Positions 46,150 to 57,535 of a stretch of DNA of 64,000 nt are shown here, piece after piece. Origin of the DNA: Peronospora farinosa (Eukaryota > Oomycota > Peronosporomycetes > Peronosporales > Peronosporaceae); the NCBI GenBank assembly GCA_947646735.1, contig CANTFK010000868.1, forward strand, positions 1 through 64,000, in the 5' to 3' direction. Within the stretch, counting starts at the first letter, position 1. Each line of letters starts with the position of its first letter. Both the position numbers and the translations under genes were made by a program. The notes beneath the pieces are model-generated. The model was not told where the DNA came from. It saw nothing but the letters and a program-made list of their open reading frames with translations, and did not search any database.

Positions 46150-47530
46150 TTACCTAGTGCCAGCATAGGCTGGTTGGTAATGTATAAACTCCTGTGCGCA
46201 TTGGGTTTCAAGTGGACAGCTCTTTGCACACGTATAGACAGCTAGCGTTCCCCATTCGCACGTACGTGATGCGATGTCTCCAAGACAGCTTTTCAGGTCC
46301 ACACTCAGAAAATTTAGCAACTGTGGCAGCACCTGAAACTCAAACTTTCGCTCTCCACCGCACCGTTCGCACGGCGGCACATCGTCCATCTGCATACCTT
46401 CCGAGTGTACCCACAGCACGGCCTCATTCTTCCAGCGAGAGTAACGTAGCACCTGATCCTTGGCAATCGCTACGCGCGTCAGGAAGCGCACGTATTGCTC
46501 GTCTTGGTCTTTAGTATGGCCTAGTGCCTCATTCACCTCTTGCTGAGTGATATCCAAAGCCGTGCTATCTTCTTCCTGGTTCTTAGCTAAAGCCACAAAG
46601 AAACATCATATCGTTAGCCACAGATCATCGATCAATAGCATTACACAAGCAAATGAATCTACGCACTTTTCTCAAACTCCGCAATCATCTTTGCTTCGTA
46701 TCTGGCACCACAAGTAGCTCATGTCAGTCCATATAATTATATCATACTAACTTTCTCAGCAGCAACGCACTCGTTCGCAGCCTCTCTACAATCTGGTTCA
46801 TGGTCAATCTCCAGATCTTGTCTAGGAAAGACCCACATAGACCCCTTTTGAATCATCTTCTGCCGCACTTCGTCCCCCTCCACCAACGATTGCACCTCTA
46901 AACTGTACTCCACCATCCTCCGTCAGTTATACAAACCAAATGACAACAACTTTATCGAGTCACGCACCATTGTGCACAAGTCTGTTTGTGTCCTCCAGCT
47001 ATCCAATGGTCCTTCTGATGGTTCTTGCAACAATACTGTGCTACGTGACACGCGCTGCACGTAAATGTCGCGCGTTGTCCACATAGCACACATAAATCCA
47101 CCTTATTTTCAATTGTCTTGAGCTGCATTGCACCAGGCTCAGCTGCATAAAACACATTGTTCTTGGGCAACTGAAGACGAAAAGCCTTTCCATCGCCTTG
47201 GCGACTGCAGCCAGGAGAACGACAGACAAAAACGTACAAACTGCGATGAAAAGCATCCACCTCCTCGTCCAATGGACAATAAATTTGCAGCAAAAAGGAC
47301 AGTACGTTGTTGCAATTCTCGCATTGTAGTTGCCTAGAAGACGGAATACCCACTAGAGATGGACACAACCAACTGGGACGTCCACCAATTTGTCCGCCAT
47401 CCCATTTTGTCCAGTCTGGTTCACCGTGCAATGGCTTTGAATCAAGTGACGATGCTTTGTCACCTACAAAACCAAGCTCCACCATAAACTCATCGTCCAG
47501 CCCCACGTCATCTTCCGAGTCACTGCTCAT
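46150..47530 (-). CDS. PDCD2-type protein with MYND finger, multi-exon
   Basis: Exon 1 (47530-46968) begins MSSDSEDDVGLDDEFMVEL. It contains the PDCD2 N-terminal region (WTKWDGGQIGGRPSWLCP, CENCNNVLSFLLQIYCP) and a MYND zinc finger (CVLCGQRATFTCSACH, YCCKNHQKDHW). A 50-bp intron follows (46967-46918). The last exon, from 46583, has the PDCD2 C-terminal signature CERCGGERKFEFQVLPQLLNF and WGTLAVYTCAKSC. An intron of about 80 bp (GTGCGT...TTTAG) precedes it. In the middle (46917 to about 46660) the frame from exon 1 does not connect cleanly to the exon with YEAKMIAEFEK, so there is an unplaced intron or a one-base error. PDCD2 proteins act as ribosomal protein chaperones (uS5 in animals and yeast). 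Confidence 0.88.
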
Positions 47531-47672
47531 GGATACACACACAACTGCAACTTGACACTACAATGGATGGTAGCAGTTTAGTTGATGTGGTGTACATACT
47601 TCAGAGGGGTAGGGTTAGTAAACAAATGGATGGTCTCTGTGCCTGCATCAGTTCTATATCGGGTGTAAAAAA

Positions 47673-49050
47673 ATGACTGCATCCAAGACGCTCGTGGTCG
47701 CTGGAGCAGGTGTCGTAGGACTTGCAGTGGCCCGTGCAGCTGCTTGTCGAGGAATCGAGGTATTGGTCTTGGAAAGAAATGTACTCGTAGGACAGGAAAC
47801 CAGTTCGCGCAATAGCGAAGTCATTCATGGTATGTGGTGTAATGTACGTAAACTGAACTATTAATATGTGACAAGTTGTAACGGTTGACGTTGGCGGTAT
47901 CATGTTGAAGCGGGCATTTACTATGCCAAAAATAGTTGGAAGGCAAAACTCTGCGTTAAAGGCAAAGACATGCTCTACGATTTCTGTCGGGAGTTTCACG
48001 TTCCTTTCTTGCAATGTGGTAAACTGATTGTGGCGCAATCGCATCAGTCGGAGCCATTGCGATCGATCCTCAAGTGCGGACTGGCGAATGGTGTGAGTGA
48101 TTTGAAACTGCTGACGCAAAAAGAGGCACGAGCTCTGGAGCCGCAGATCAAATGCCACGAAGCGGTATTCTCATCATCAACGGGTATTGTGGACTCGCAC
48201 GCGTTCATGCAGGCGCTACAGGGCCATGCCGAGACGTTTGGTGCGGTTGTGGTGCGAGCGACCGCAGTCCAAGGAGGCAAGTATGATGCAAAATCAAAGA
48301 CATTTACGATAAGAGCAACACATGACAATGGAGAGGACGATCAGGAGGTGGAGTGCGACTACTTTGTCAACGCTACGGGCATGTTTGCGTCGAATCTTTT
48401 AAGGAAGATGGTATTCTCTAATATTGAGCATCCATTATTGCGTCCGCTGCCTTCTGTTCCAGACCAATTCGCCAAGGGCACGTACTTCAAGCTAAGTCCA
48501 CAAAACCGACCATTTAGGTATGAGAGAACATGTTTTGGATGCTGTAAATATGCAGCTTACGAGCTGGTTTGGATTAATTTGCTTGTTTAGTCATTTGGTT
48601 TATCCTATCCCTGAGGTCGGCGGTCTGGGTGTGCATGCGACGGTTGATCTGGCAGGCAATGTTCGTTTTGGACCAGACGTTCAGTGGATTGACAACATCG
48701 ACTATAATCCTGACCCGTCAAAAGCGGAGGAGTTTGCAGAGAGGATTGGTACATACTGGCCCGAGGTGCGTGCAGAGCTATTGGAAGCTGATTACTGTGG
48801 CATTCGACCGAAAATTACAATCAATGGCAAGATTTTCGAGGACTTCTACATCGCGGTGAGCCTTCTTTTGCTTATTATCGTCAGACTCAAAGCGTGTATG
48901 TGATAACCTGACTGATTGTATTAACTCTAGGACAAGCATATACACGGTCTACCAGGCTTTGTGCATCTTTGCGGCATCGAGTCACCTGGTCTTACTGCAT
49001 CGCTTGCTATCGCTGATACTGTTGTCGACATGCTGCAAGACAAAGCATGA
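47673..49050 (+). CDS. L-2-hydroxyglutarate dehydrogenase, four exons
   Basis: FAD-linked mitochondrial enzyme of the DAO family that oxidises L-2-hydroxyglutarate to 2-oxoglutarate, a metabolite-repair step. Exons are 47673-47829, 47911-48517, 48591-48855 and 48931-49050. The introns are 81, 73 and 75 bp with GT-AG ends, and splicing gives one frame of about 382 residues. The dinucleotide fold is [17 protein letters not shown] at the N-terminus. Family motifs are NSEVIHAGIYY across intron 1, [15 protein letters not shown] across intron 2 and [19 protein letters not shown] near the end. It is divergently placed from the PDCD2-type gene, 142 bp apart, so the two may share a promoter region. 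No clear transit peptide is seen at the chosen ATG. Confidence 0.95.
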
Positions 49051-49263
49051 TCGGTCTCGTTAGATGCACCAGTACCAGGTGAAGTCTTACAAAGCCTTGG
49101 CCTTATTAATGACGTAAAAGGTTTTTGACAAGTTTTCGTATTGTGCGGATACTTTGACAGAGCTGTTTGCTGTACTTCATTCATTAGTACTTCTCAAGCT
49201 CTTTAACGAGATGACCAAAATCAAATGTACCGTCACCTTCAGCCAGAGCCTAAACATTTTTGC

Positions 49264-50079
49264 TCAATTCAATAGTCCATGTGTCTCCTCGTCACTACTA
49301 GTAAGAGACTCGGCATCACTCGTCTCATTGTCTTCGTCATCTCTGCTCTTTTTTTCGCTACTTTTCTTGCTACGTCTCCGTTTTCTATTCTTGTTCTTCC
49401 TTTTTCGACGACAACAAACGAAGTCACTCCACTTGATTTCCTTCTTTTTCTCATAAGTCGGTCCTCCTCCTAGCAATCGGTACAGACACGGTACTAGGAA
49501 TTCACAGCGACAGAGACATCGGTACAACCACCTCTCTTTTTGTTCATGTGACTTGAGTCCCTGATAAAGTCCTTTTTCTTGTGTTTCGAGTTTCTCATTT
49601 AATTCCGCAACTAAGGATCGAGCTTTTAAAGTAGGGACATGCAACATGTCCCTTATATCGTCAATCATGACTGGCATCGCATAGATATCAAGCGTCCAGC
49701 GGACAATTGGTTTGGTGTCGCTAGTCCCGTATAATTCTGCATAAAGCGCATATACTTGGGGGTTTACGCCTCGATAATCCGTCGTTAGTTGTAACTTGTC
49801 CCTAATACAGAATTTTTCACGATTAAATAAAGAATCGTTGGTTAGGGGACCGGGTCGTTTGGGTGCGATTGCGTCATCATCATCACCAAGCACGTAACTC
49901 ATCCAAGCATCGAGCCACTTGGTCTCAACCAAGAACCACGCCTCATGGCGACGCAATTCGTTCGAGTCAAAGGCTAGAACCAGCTCACGTTCCTGCTGAC
50001 GGCGATTAGACGTGAGTGGACGAACAGCCAAGCTGCATTCTATGTCGATAGATTCGTTTTCATTGGGTAAAGACGTCAT
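49264..50079 (-). CDS. DUSP-domain protein (about 271 aa)
   Basis: Contains a DUSP (domain in ubiquitin-specific proteases) fold signature: WFLVETKWLDAWMSYVLGD, GPLTNDSLF and DYRGVNPQVYALYAELYG, with RWTLDIYAMPV. No ubiquitin protease catalytic domain is present, so it is a stand-alone DUSP or adaptor protein. The C-terminus is very basic (KRKNKNRKRRRSKKSSEKK), then acidic and serine-rich, suggesting nuclear targeting. The ATG at 50079 (MTSLPNENES) is preferred. An in-frame ATG at 50154 would add 25 hydrophobic residues. Function beyond protein-protein interaction is unknown. Confidence 0.75.
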   Translation of the reverse strand: MTSLPNENESIDIECSLAVRPLTSNRRQQERELVLAFDSNELRRHEAWFLVETKWLDAWMSYVLGDDDDAIAPKRPGPLTNDSLFNREKFCIRDKLQLTTDYRGVNPQVYALYAELYGTSDTKPIVRWTLDIYAMPVMIDDIRDMLHVPTLKARSLVAELNEKLETQEKGLYQGLKSHEQKERWLYRCLCRCEFLVPCLYRLLGGGPTYEKKKEIKWSDFVCCRRKRKNKNRKRRRSKKSSEKKSRDDEDNETSDAESLTSSDEETHGLLN

Positions 50080-50163
50080 GGTTCCCAATTTTGAAATGGG
50101 GTTTTTTGAAATGGGTACTTTTATGGCAAAGTGCAACATTAGCTTACAGAACATGCGCAACAA

Positions 50164-51400
50164 TCATCATACCGTGCGTGCTTTTCCATGAAAATATAAA
50201 ATTATAAGAGTATTAACAAAGTGCTTGCTACGTTTGTACACGCAATGTCTTAAAACTTGTCAGTTGCGAATCTATTTTGGTGGAACGTGTTCTTTATTTT
50301 ACGTTATGATCGTCTGCGAGAAATGGGTGAAACCGGGACGACCAGGTCGTACCTCAAAGAAAGAAAGACCTGAGTCTACTTTTCATCTGAAACATGTGGT
50401 GCAACACGTATTGCACGCATCCAACGACGAAGAAATTGTATATCGCGATTGATTTGATGAAGGATGTATAATGCTATGCGAGTGGCGTTCCAACTAGAAA
50501 GACCCTGACAATGAAATGGACAGTGTTGGCAGTGATAATGATCACGAACTTAATAACCTTATGCATGTTCCAGCATGCATTAGAGTACTTTAGAACACAG
50601 TTGCGAATCTATACAGGACTACAATGCGTTTTGTATGGAATCCAGTAACGAGCCAATATTTGTTTATGATGACGCAGATGGAGAGAGTAAGATCGATAAA
50701 TCGACATGAAGACCAGTGTCTACGTTTGACGATGAAATGGTGATGCACTAAGCGATGCATGTTCAGTAAATAACAACATTTTATGCCGAAAAGCTAGCAG
50801 AGAAGAATTCAAAGGATAACCGCGATCAAGACAAGGATAGAGTAAGAGAAAAATGTGTGGGCATCTCCTGACGATACATATTGCAAATATAGACCGCACA
50901 AAATATATCATTTTGTATCTCAGGATGAATGTATAGACACCCTAATGGACTAGATGAAGGGGTCTCAAAGAATTTCGTTTATGATCAAGGTCAGACTATA
51001 ATGCTTGAAAAGCTGGTTTGCAATAAAGAGCGCGCTCAGGGTGAGTAACATTGGCGCAAACAGTAAGTGCCAATGAGAATATTATCATAGCTGATCAAAG
51101 TCTCAGATATATCTTAGCTAATAATAATCAACATTATTACCTTTAAAAATAATTTCCTCGTCGCATTTCTTTGAAGTTCGGGGATGCCCCTCTCATTGAC
51201 TGATATATGCCATGATAATAGCCAACGCATTGGTCAATGAAGGATGGACGCGCGCAATGAGGAAAGCAAGTAGTTAACATATATACTTACATTGTATAAT
51301 AGTTAAGACAAGATAAATTACAGATTTAGTCTTGTCTCATATATTTAACTTTACTAAATACAGCTCTCTTTTCTTTAAAAATAAGCGTGTTTTTTAATCA
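50164..51400. other. Intergenic to decayed repeat
   Basis: No gene is recognised. A 50-residue frame at 50306-50452 (PGRPGRTSKKERPESTFHLK) is too short to name and may be a transposase or host relic. Confidence 0.35.
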
Positions 51401-51508
51401 CGTAGCTTCATCTTTAGACCTCCTGTGAGTAAGGGTTTGGAGCACCGGCTTACACTGTTTCAGTTTAAGTAAATTATACTGGACGTAAAACGAAGATTGC
51501 TTCATTAC

Positions 51509-51530
51509 ACTTTTAGCACTTCGTGGTCCT
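51509..51530 (+). promoter_or_regulatory. End of decayed Gypsy LTR and primer site
   Basis: TTCATTACA ends an LTR-like, AT-rich region beginning somewhere after 51150. The following TTTTAGCACTTCGTGG resembles the TGGTAGCACTTCGTAG primer site of lineage A. It marks the 5' end of the gag relic that follows. Confidence 0.45.
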
Positions 51531-52358
51531 TTAGCGACCAACGACTCATCCGTTATGGAACCAGCGGATGAAGAGCGTCATCACGTAGCGCCTGATGAAT
51601 TTAGTTTTTTGAGTGATCTCGAATAGCGAGCGGTACACCGTATGGCTAAAACCGTCGGTGATGCCGCCGTCGGTTCCATATTGCTCTCTCTGGTAGAGAC
51701 GAGCAGCATGCAACCATCACCAAGCTCATTCGACATAAGCTTGACAAAGTGATATAAAATCTCACCTTTTTGCAAAAGAAAGGTGCTCAACAGGATGACC
51801 AGTTAAAAAAAGAGGCGCTTAAGAAGCTACCTTGTTAATGCAGCAGTAGTATCAACAGAAGAAACTGTTGAGACAACACAAGGGCTAGTACTTCTTATGC
51901 CGATTTAACGCATATACGTCTATTCCAGTCCTCGGAGATTGACGTCTCCCAGTACAAGGCAGTCAAAAGTGAACCCTTTCTGAGATGGTTCGTCGATCGA
52001 CGATGCCATTGAGGCTCGTCGCATCGATGACGATGCGATGAAAGTTCGCAATGTTAAACTTAGCTGGGCATGCCAAAGCTTGGACCTTAGCCCTCAAGCT
52101 GCATGATCCATATGTTTTCCCAACGTATAATGTATCTAAGGCGCGACTCAAATATACGTTCGAACCGCCTCGCGCCGAATATAGGGCTAGTGCTGAAATT
52201 CTGCATCTGAAACAGTGAAATCGTAATGTACACGCTTACGCCCAACACGTACGATACCTTGTTAGTTGTATCGTGCTAAAGTAGATCGATGAACACACGC
52301 AGTTTACTGTGTTCATCAAGGGGATGACTAATGGTCTTGTCAAGACCCTCCTGTTCCG

Positions 52359-53581
52359 TGTAGTGGAGAAGAATTCGCAAAATTGCTGATGCGTTTCCAA
52401 CTCTCCACTGGCGCCCAGACGACCGACTATCGGAGGGGGTACTCAGTTTCCGTGTAAAGCAATTTCTTCCTCACCTTGTGTACCCGTCGGTAGGGCGGGT
52501 TGCACTCTTCTCGGTGGACTTGAGTCGATGTTGAACTTGATTTTTTTAGGGATAGGTGGGGGGCGATCGAGTGGAATTCCCCACACGATCGCAGTTGTTC
52601 TTGGGGTGCTCTATTTGAGTCGCCCTGATCTCTCTTGAGATCACCTTATCCAATTGGTTGATACTTAATACGCTTACCTTTTGACCACTTGAGCCGTCTC
52701 GCGATCTTGTATCTGGACTTGTTAGTCCTCTGCGTCCAATCGCAGCTTGAGTTGTTTTGTTAAGAATTTTTGCAATCCCTGGCCAAACAATCCAGGGATA
52801 TGACTTTCGTAGTATGTAGACTTCCTTGAGACGTCGGGTGGCCAAAGAATACAGCCCGGAAGAGAAGTCGACACGTGTACTTAGAAGCAAATTAAACTCT
52901 GTTTAATGTTAACCAATCAAATACCAAAACCTATGATCTTGACTATCTGTAGCTCAGGATCTGTTTCCACGTATCGCCCTTTCGGAAAAATCAGATCTTG
53001 TAATGTGGTCCACTCCAATCTCGCCGCGATCTGGATCGCTACCTCGCTTGGATCTAATACCATTTTAGTATCGGATCGCGGTACTAAATAATTGATATCG
53101 GATCGCGGTACTAATAATTAATATCGGATCGCGGTACTAATAATTAATATCGGATCGCGATACTAATAATCAGTATCGGATCGCGATCCGCCGGATCACG
53201 ACTTGTCCTCTTCACCGTTTCTCAGGTCATGTGAGATGGTCCATCTATATGACATGTCATGTCCACCTCGTTCCAGTCTTCCATAGCGACGTGATCCACA
53301 CCAGACCGTATTCCACATACCTGGATGTACCCATCCTCCTTCTGAGCGATCGCGTTCACGCGGATCGCCATCGAAAAATACTGGAAATCGCAATTGCGTA
53401 GTTTCTAGGCCATATTTGACCCACATAGAACTGCGAACTCCACCATTCACTGTTTTACATCCCATTTGCCATCATCTCGAAACTTTTCTGCGAGATCGCG
53501 ATTCATCAATATTGGCCATTTCGGACTTAACCGAAAATATGCGATCACACTTCGCCAAATTCACTCCTTCGCTTCGCCACA
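52359..53581 (+). mobile_element. TGTGG element, complete copy in A2 gag (1223 bp)
   Basis: Begins TGTAGTGGAGAAGAATTC and ends TTCGCCACA. Flanked by a perfect 4-bp duplication TCCG (52355-52358 and 53582-53585). Excision restores an uninterrupted gag motif, LLFR joined to LELESFDHA. The 5' 200 bp closely match the copy at 55507, and CACCTTGTGTACCCGTCGG is shared by all copies. No coding capacity. A 26-bp minisatellite lies at about 53068-53190. Confidence 0.9.
53068..53190. repeat. 26-bp minisatellite (TATCGGATCGCGGTACTAAT)
   Basis: Five near-perfect units of TATCGGATCGCGGTACTAAT plus AATTAA. The core GGATCGCG is the same octamer that dominates the array in the sister element at 56190-56935. 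Confidence 0.92.
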
Positions 53582-54633
53582 TCCGCTTGGAACTAGAATC
53601 TTTCGATCACGCGATCTCTGCAGCATAACAGGAGGAATATAACCTGTAAGGCTCATATTCACATGGAATAATATCGTCCACCAAGACGACAAGAGGGCGG
53701 AGATCCAGAGCCAGATGAACTTTTCTATGTAGAGAGCGAGCGACCTCGCTCTCCAGGATACAAGCGATTGCAAAAGTTTAATCGCTGCGAGAAGACGGGC
53801 CACTACGCTTATGGGTGTAGTGCTCCACGCCCAGTGTCTCGTAACGCTGGGAGTGACGATCGTCCGTCTGCCAAGAAGGGCCAGAGACGTGGGTCCCGCG
53901 TTGCTGCGAAATCGCAACAAAGTGGTGGACCATCAAAAAACGGTCGGGGAGGTGACGGGGCGGAGCGCCCTACTGATCCAGCAACGTCAAGAGAGTTCGC
54001 GGGACTCTTGACGAGGGTTGCTCCCAACACACAGTCACTGTGTGTTGCCGCTCCCAGTGATGAGGTATCTCTCATCACCTTGAAGATCGAAGTGACAAAG
54101 AACATGTCACTTCGCGCCCTAGTTGATTGTGGGGCTTCGAACAACTTTGTTCGACGCCAATCGCTAGATGATCGTAGGCTCAAATATGTTGAGCGCGAGA
54201 CCCCTCCAACGAGGATGACGGTGCGCCTTGCAACGGGCGCATCCGTAACAGTAAAGAAACGAGAAGTGAAAATTCACTCTACGCTTGAATGTAAAGAGTA
54301 CGATAATGATTTCATCGTGCTCGATCTATATGACAAACTTGATGTCACTTTAGGATTACCATGGCTCAGAAGGTACGAGGCATGGGTCAGCTGGCAGCAT
54401 CGAGCCGTGAAGAAGCCTGCCGCTTCTTCATCAGATGGAAATATGATGAACGTCTTGGAGCGTTCAAAAGCGTACGAGTGAGCAATGGCCTCACTTGTGG
54501 TTCGGTCGTTAGTAATACTGCACAATAACTAAGCGTGACGATCAGCCACGTTGTGGAGCAAGCTGCCGGCGGCTGTGCACAAGCACAGGCGGTGCCAAAG
54601 GTCCAACACTCGATTAAGTCGAGTGGACCGAAG

Positions 54634-54974
54634 TGTAATGGGTTACCTTACACACATAGTATTAACATGAATAAACAATTAAATATGTAGGCAGGTGCTG
54701 GGCCGAATAGCGGGCACAGCGTGGTAATTTATTATTGGTTCATTATTGGGCCTAAAGTCCCCAATATGGACCAATGATAAATCAACATGAAATTGTGTGG
54801 TTCCCGAAAGGCTGGAACACTGTCGTATTTATCACGACTAAAATCTTCGTAATTAGTACGAATTAAAACAAAAATAAAAATCAGAGTTAAATTTACCTAA
54901 TTCCTCATACTTGGGCTTGAGTCTTCCTCAAGCGCGCGTCTAAGCTAGTGACGGTACGTTCAAGCCCCGTTACA
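54634..54974 (+). repeat. Gypsy LTR, lineage A (copy 2)
   Basis: TGTAATGGGTTACC to AGCCCCGTTACA, 341 bp, close homologue of 16062-16400. The primer site TGGTAGCACTTCG follows at 54977. It is the 5' LTR of the element continuing to 60777. The 3' LTR is not found. Confidence 0.88.
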
Positions 54975-56192
54975 CCTGGTAGCACTTCGTAGTTCTTCCT
55001 ATGCCCGAGTTTGAGATGAGCGAATCGTCGTACTTTAACGCTCCAGATTTATTTCTGGAGCACGCGACCTTCTTCCATCTTACTGGTGTTGAGTGGGATG
55101 CCCTTATCGCTCGCGGCGATATCTGGAGAGGCATTCGTCACGTCGCTGATGAGATCAGCGACCCCTGATGCCCAACATCTCGCCATACATGAGTTTATGG
55201 CACGCGAGCTCGCCGAATCCAACCGGCGAGGCTTAACTCCCTCGCGACCTTCACGTAATGAGGCCGTGAAGATAGAAACCTCCTCCTACTCAGAAGAAGG
55301 TAAACACCGGTTGTCGCTGAATCGGTGGTTCCGAGAAGTTGATATCGCCATCGCCTCGAGACTTCTTAAAGCAACCCAGGCAAAGGTCAACTTTCTTCTA
55401 CCCACCTCACCGGGAAGGCCAAGGAGTGGGCCCTTGGTAAGCTCGTTGTGGACGAGCAAGCGTTCTCCACCTTGAAAACCATCCAGGACGATCTTCGTCT
55501 TGCTTTTGTGGTGGAGTGGGATTCGCAAAATTGCTGATGCGATTCCAACTCTCCACTGGCGCCCGGACGATCGACCAACGGAGGGGGTACCCCGATTCCG
55601 TGTGTATAGCCTTCCTCACCTTGTGTACCCGTCGGTAGGGCGGGTTGCTCTCTTCTCGGTGGACTTGAGTCGATGTTGATCTTATTGTGTTAGGGATAGG
55701 GGGTTTGGTTATCTTGTGGAAATCTTCACAAGATCGACCGAGTACTTGGTGTGACCTTCCCAATCAATCACTGTTATTCAATAAAACGAAGCTTGAATCT
55801 TCTGACCACTTGAGCAGAACCTTCTGACTACTTGATCCGTCCTGAACTTGCTTCGCCTTGCCCTACGTGTTTTATCTGCGTCCGATCGCAGTTGAGTTGT
55901 GTTGAGAGTTCTTGCAATCCCTGGCCAAACAATCCAGGGATATGACTTGCGTAGTGTGTAGGCTTCCTCGAGACGTCGGGTGGCCAAAGAATCCAGCCCG
56001 GAAGAGAAGTCGACACGTGTATTAGAAGTAAAATTGAACTCTTTTTAGTGTTAGCCAATCAACGATCGAAACTACGATTCTGCCTATCTGTAGTTCAGGA
56101 TCTATCACCACGTGTCATCTTGTAAGGAAAAATTAGATCTCGATATGTGGTTCACCCCAAATGCCTTCGTCATCCCGATGCATCGGCGATTT

Positions 56193-56935
56193 TACCTTAT
56201 CCTTGGATCGCGATCTGAATCAGATCGCGTATCAATTCAGGATCGCGGTCGATCCATAATGCGTGATCCTTGTGAACTGGATCGCGATCTAATTTGGATC
56301 GCGGTTCTGGGTCGGATCGCGGTTCCAAGTCGGATCGCGCTTTACCTTGGATCGCGCTCAGCCTTGGATCGCGGTTCTGAGTCGGATCGCGCTCAACCTT
56401 GGATCGCGCTTTTGAGTTGGATCGCGCTCAACCTTGGATCGCGGTTCTGAGTCAGATCGCGGTTCTGAGTCGGATCGCGCTTTACCTTGGATCGCACTCA
56501 GCCTTGGATCGCGGTTTCAAGTCGGATCGCGCTTTACCTTGGATCGCGCTCAACCTTGGATCGCATTTCTGCATCAGATCGCGGTTCTGAGTGGATCGCG
56601 CTTTACCTTTGATCGCGCTCAACCTTCGATCACGGTTTTAAGTCGGATCGCGGTTTTGAGTCGGATCGCGGTTTTGAGTCGGATCGCGCTTTACCTTGGA
56701 TCGCGCTCAACCTTGGATCGCGGTTTCAAGTTGGATCGCGCTTTACCTTGGATCGCGCTCAACCTTGGATCGCATTTCTGCATCAGATTGCGGTTCTGAG
56801 TTGGATCGCGCTTAACCTTGGATCACGGTTTTAAGTCGGATCGCGCTTTTGAGTCGGATCGCACTTTACCTTGGATCGCGCTCAACCTTGGATCGCGGTT
56901 TTGAGTCGGATCGCGTTTTTCAAGTTGGATCGCGT
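56193..56935. repeat. GATCGCG minisatellite array
   Basis: About 34 GATCGCG heptamers in units of 17 or 18 bp. There are three unit types: GGATCGCGCTTTACCTT, GGATCGCGCTCAACCTT and GGATCGCGGTTCTGAGTC. The first two usually occur in that order and are followed by the third, giving a higher-order pattern. The sites are CpG-dense in an otherwise AT-rich element. Confidence 0.93.
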
Positions 56936-57377
56936 TTTCTGCACAATGTTTCGGGATAAATTTTTGTTGTGTGATCCACATAATTTGGACCGCAATCTAC
57001 AATTTATGAAAATCGTTTACTCGCTCCTCCACAGTGAAATAACAGAATCACGGATCGCGGTGCTACCCAAACTAGATAGCGATACGATATGTATCTCGGA
57101 TCGTGATTTGTCCAATTGAGGCCGCGATCCACACTTTGAGACATTCCACTATTCCACATTCAAGTAAAATCCGTACAATTTTAATACATCCAGTTGGATC
57201 AACCGATACTGGAATCAAGTATATCCAAGCGGTGATCTATTCCATGATAATTCAATATAACATGGAAATGTGATCCATGTTACGATTAACGGTACTTTTC
57301 CATTCGATCATCCATGAATTAAGATCGACTCCACCTACCCAATAAGTCATTTTAGTAAGTGACTTAGTGATGGACAG

Positions 57378-57535
57378 GGAGCCGACCGTTAGCGGGAAAG
57401 GGATCCAACCGTTAGCAGGACAGAGATCCAACCTTTATGGGAAAGGGACCAACCGTTAGCGGGACAGGGAACCAACCGTTATGAGAAAGGGATCCAACAG
57501 TTATGGGAAAGGGATCCAACCGTTAGCGAGAAAAG
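57378..57535. repeat. Second minisatellite, about 20-22 bp (GGGATCCAACCGTTAGC)
   Basis: About seven imperfect units of GGGAAAGGGATCCAACCGTT with AGC or ATG variants, 80-235 bp from the 3' end of the element. Confidence 0.88.

Larger units (their letters stand above)
51555..54633 (+). pseudogene. Gypsy gag and protease of an older element (lineage A2), interrupted twice
   Basis: Starts MEPADEERHHVAPDE. Gag pieces in shifting frames include LDLSPQA/AGHAKAWTLALKLHDPY and TFEPPRAEYRASAEF, then a stop, then VHAYAQHVRYLV and GMTNGLVKTLLFR. Gag is interrupted at 52358 by a TGTGG element and resumes at 53582 with LELESFDHAISAA. The knuckle is FNRCEKTGHYAYGC (first cysteine position reads as part of NRC). 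Protease is open in 53768-54481, with RALVDCGASNNFVRR and LGLPWLRRYEAW. Note D-C-G where D-S/T-G is usual. The linker near 54560 (QAAGGCAQAQAVPK) is cut at 54633 by a lineage A LTR. Confidence 0.85.

Noticed and set aside
47601..48158. 185-residue minus-strand frame
   Set aside because: Shadow of the L-2-hydroxyglutarate dehydrogenase gene, which has conserved motifs and spliced frames on the plus strand.
52409..55564. TGGCGCCC after CTCCAC near the start of two TGTGG elements (52409-52416, 55557-55564) as a primer site following a 50-bp LTR
   Set aside because: No matching 50-bp direct repeat is found at the 3' end, the other copies lack the motif, and only eight or nine bases resemble a primer site.
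56193..56935. CRISPR-like array (short repeated octamer with variable tails)
   Set aside because: Units are only 17-18 bp, the tails fall into three recurrent types instead of unique spacers, and the genome is eukaryotic.
56112..57119. Long plus-strand frames through the GATCGCG array (LDRAQPWIA-like repeats)
   Set aside because: They follow directly from the period of the minisatellite, no homology is plausible, and the element has no coding capacity elsewhere.
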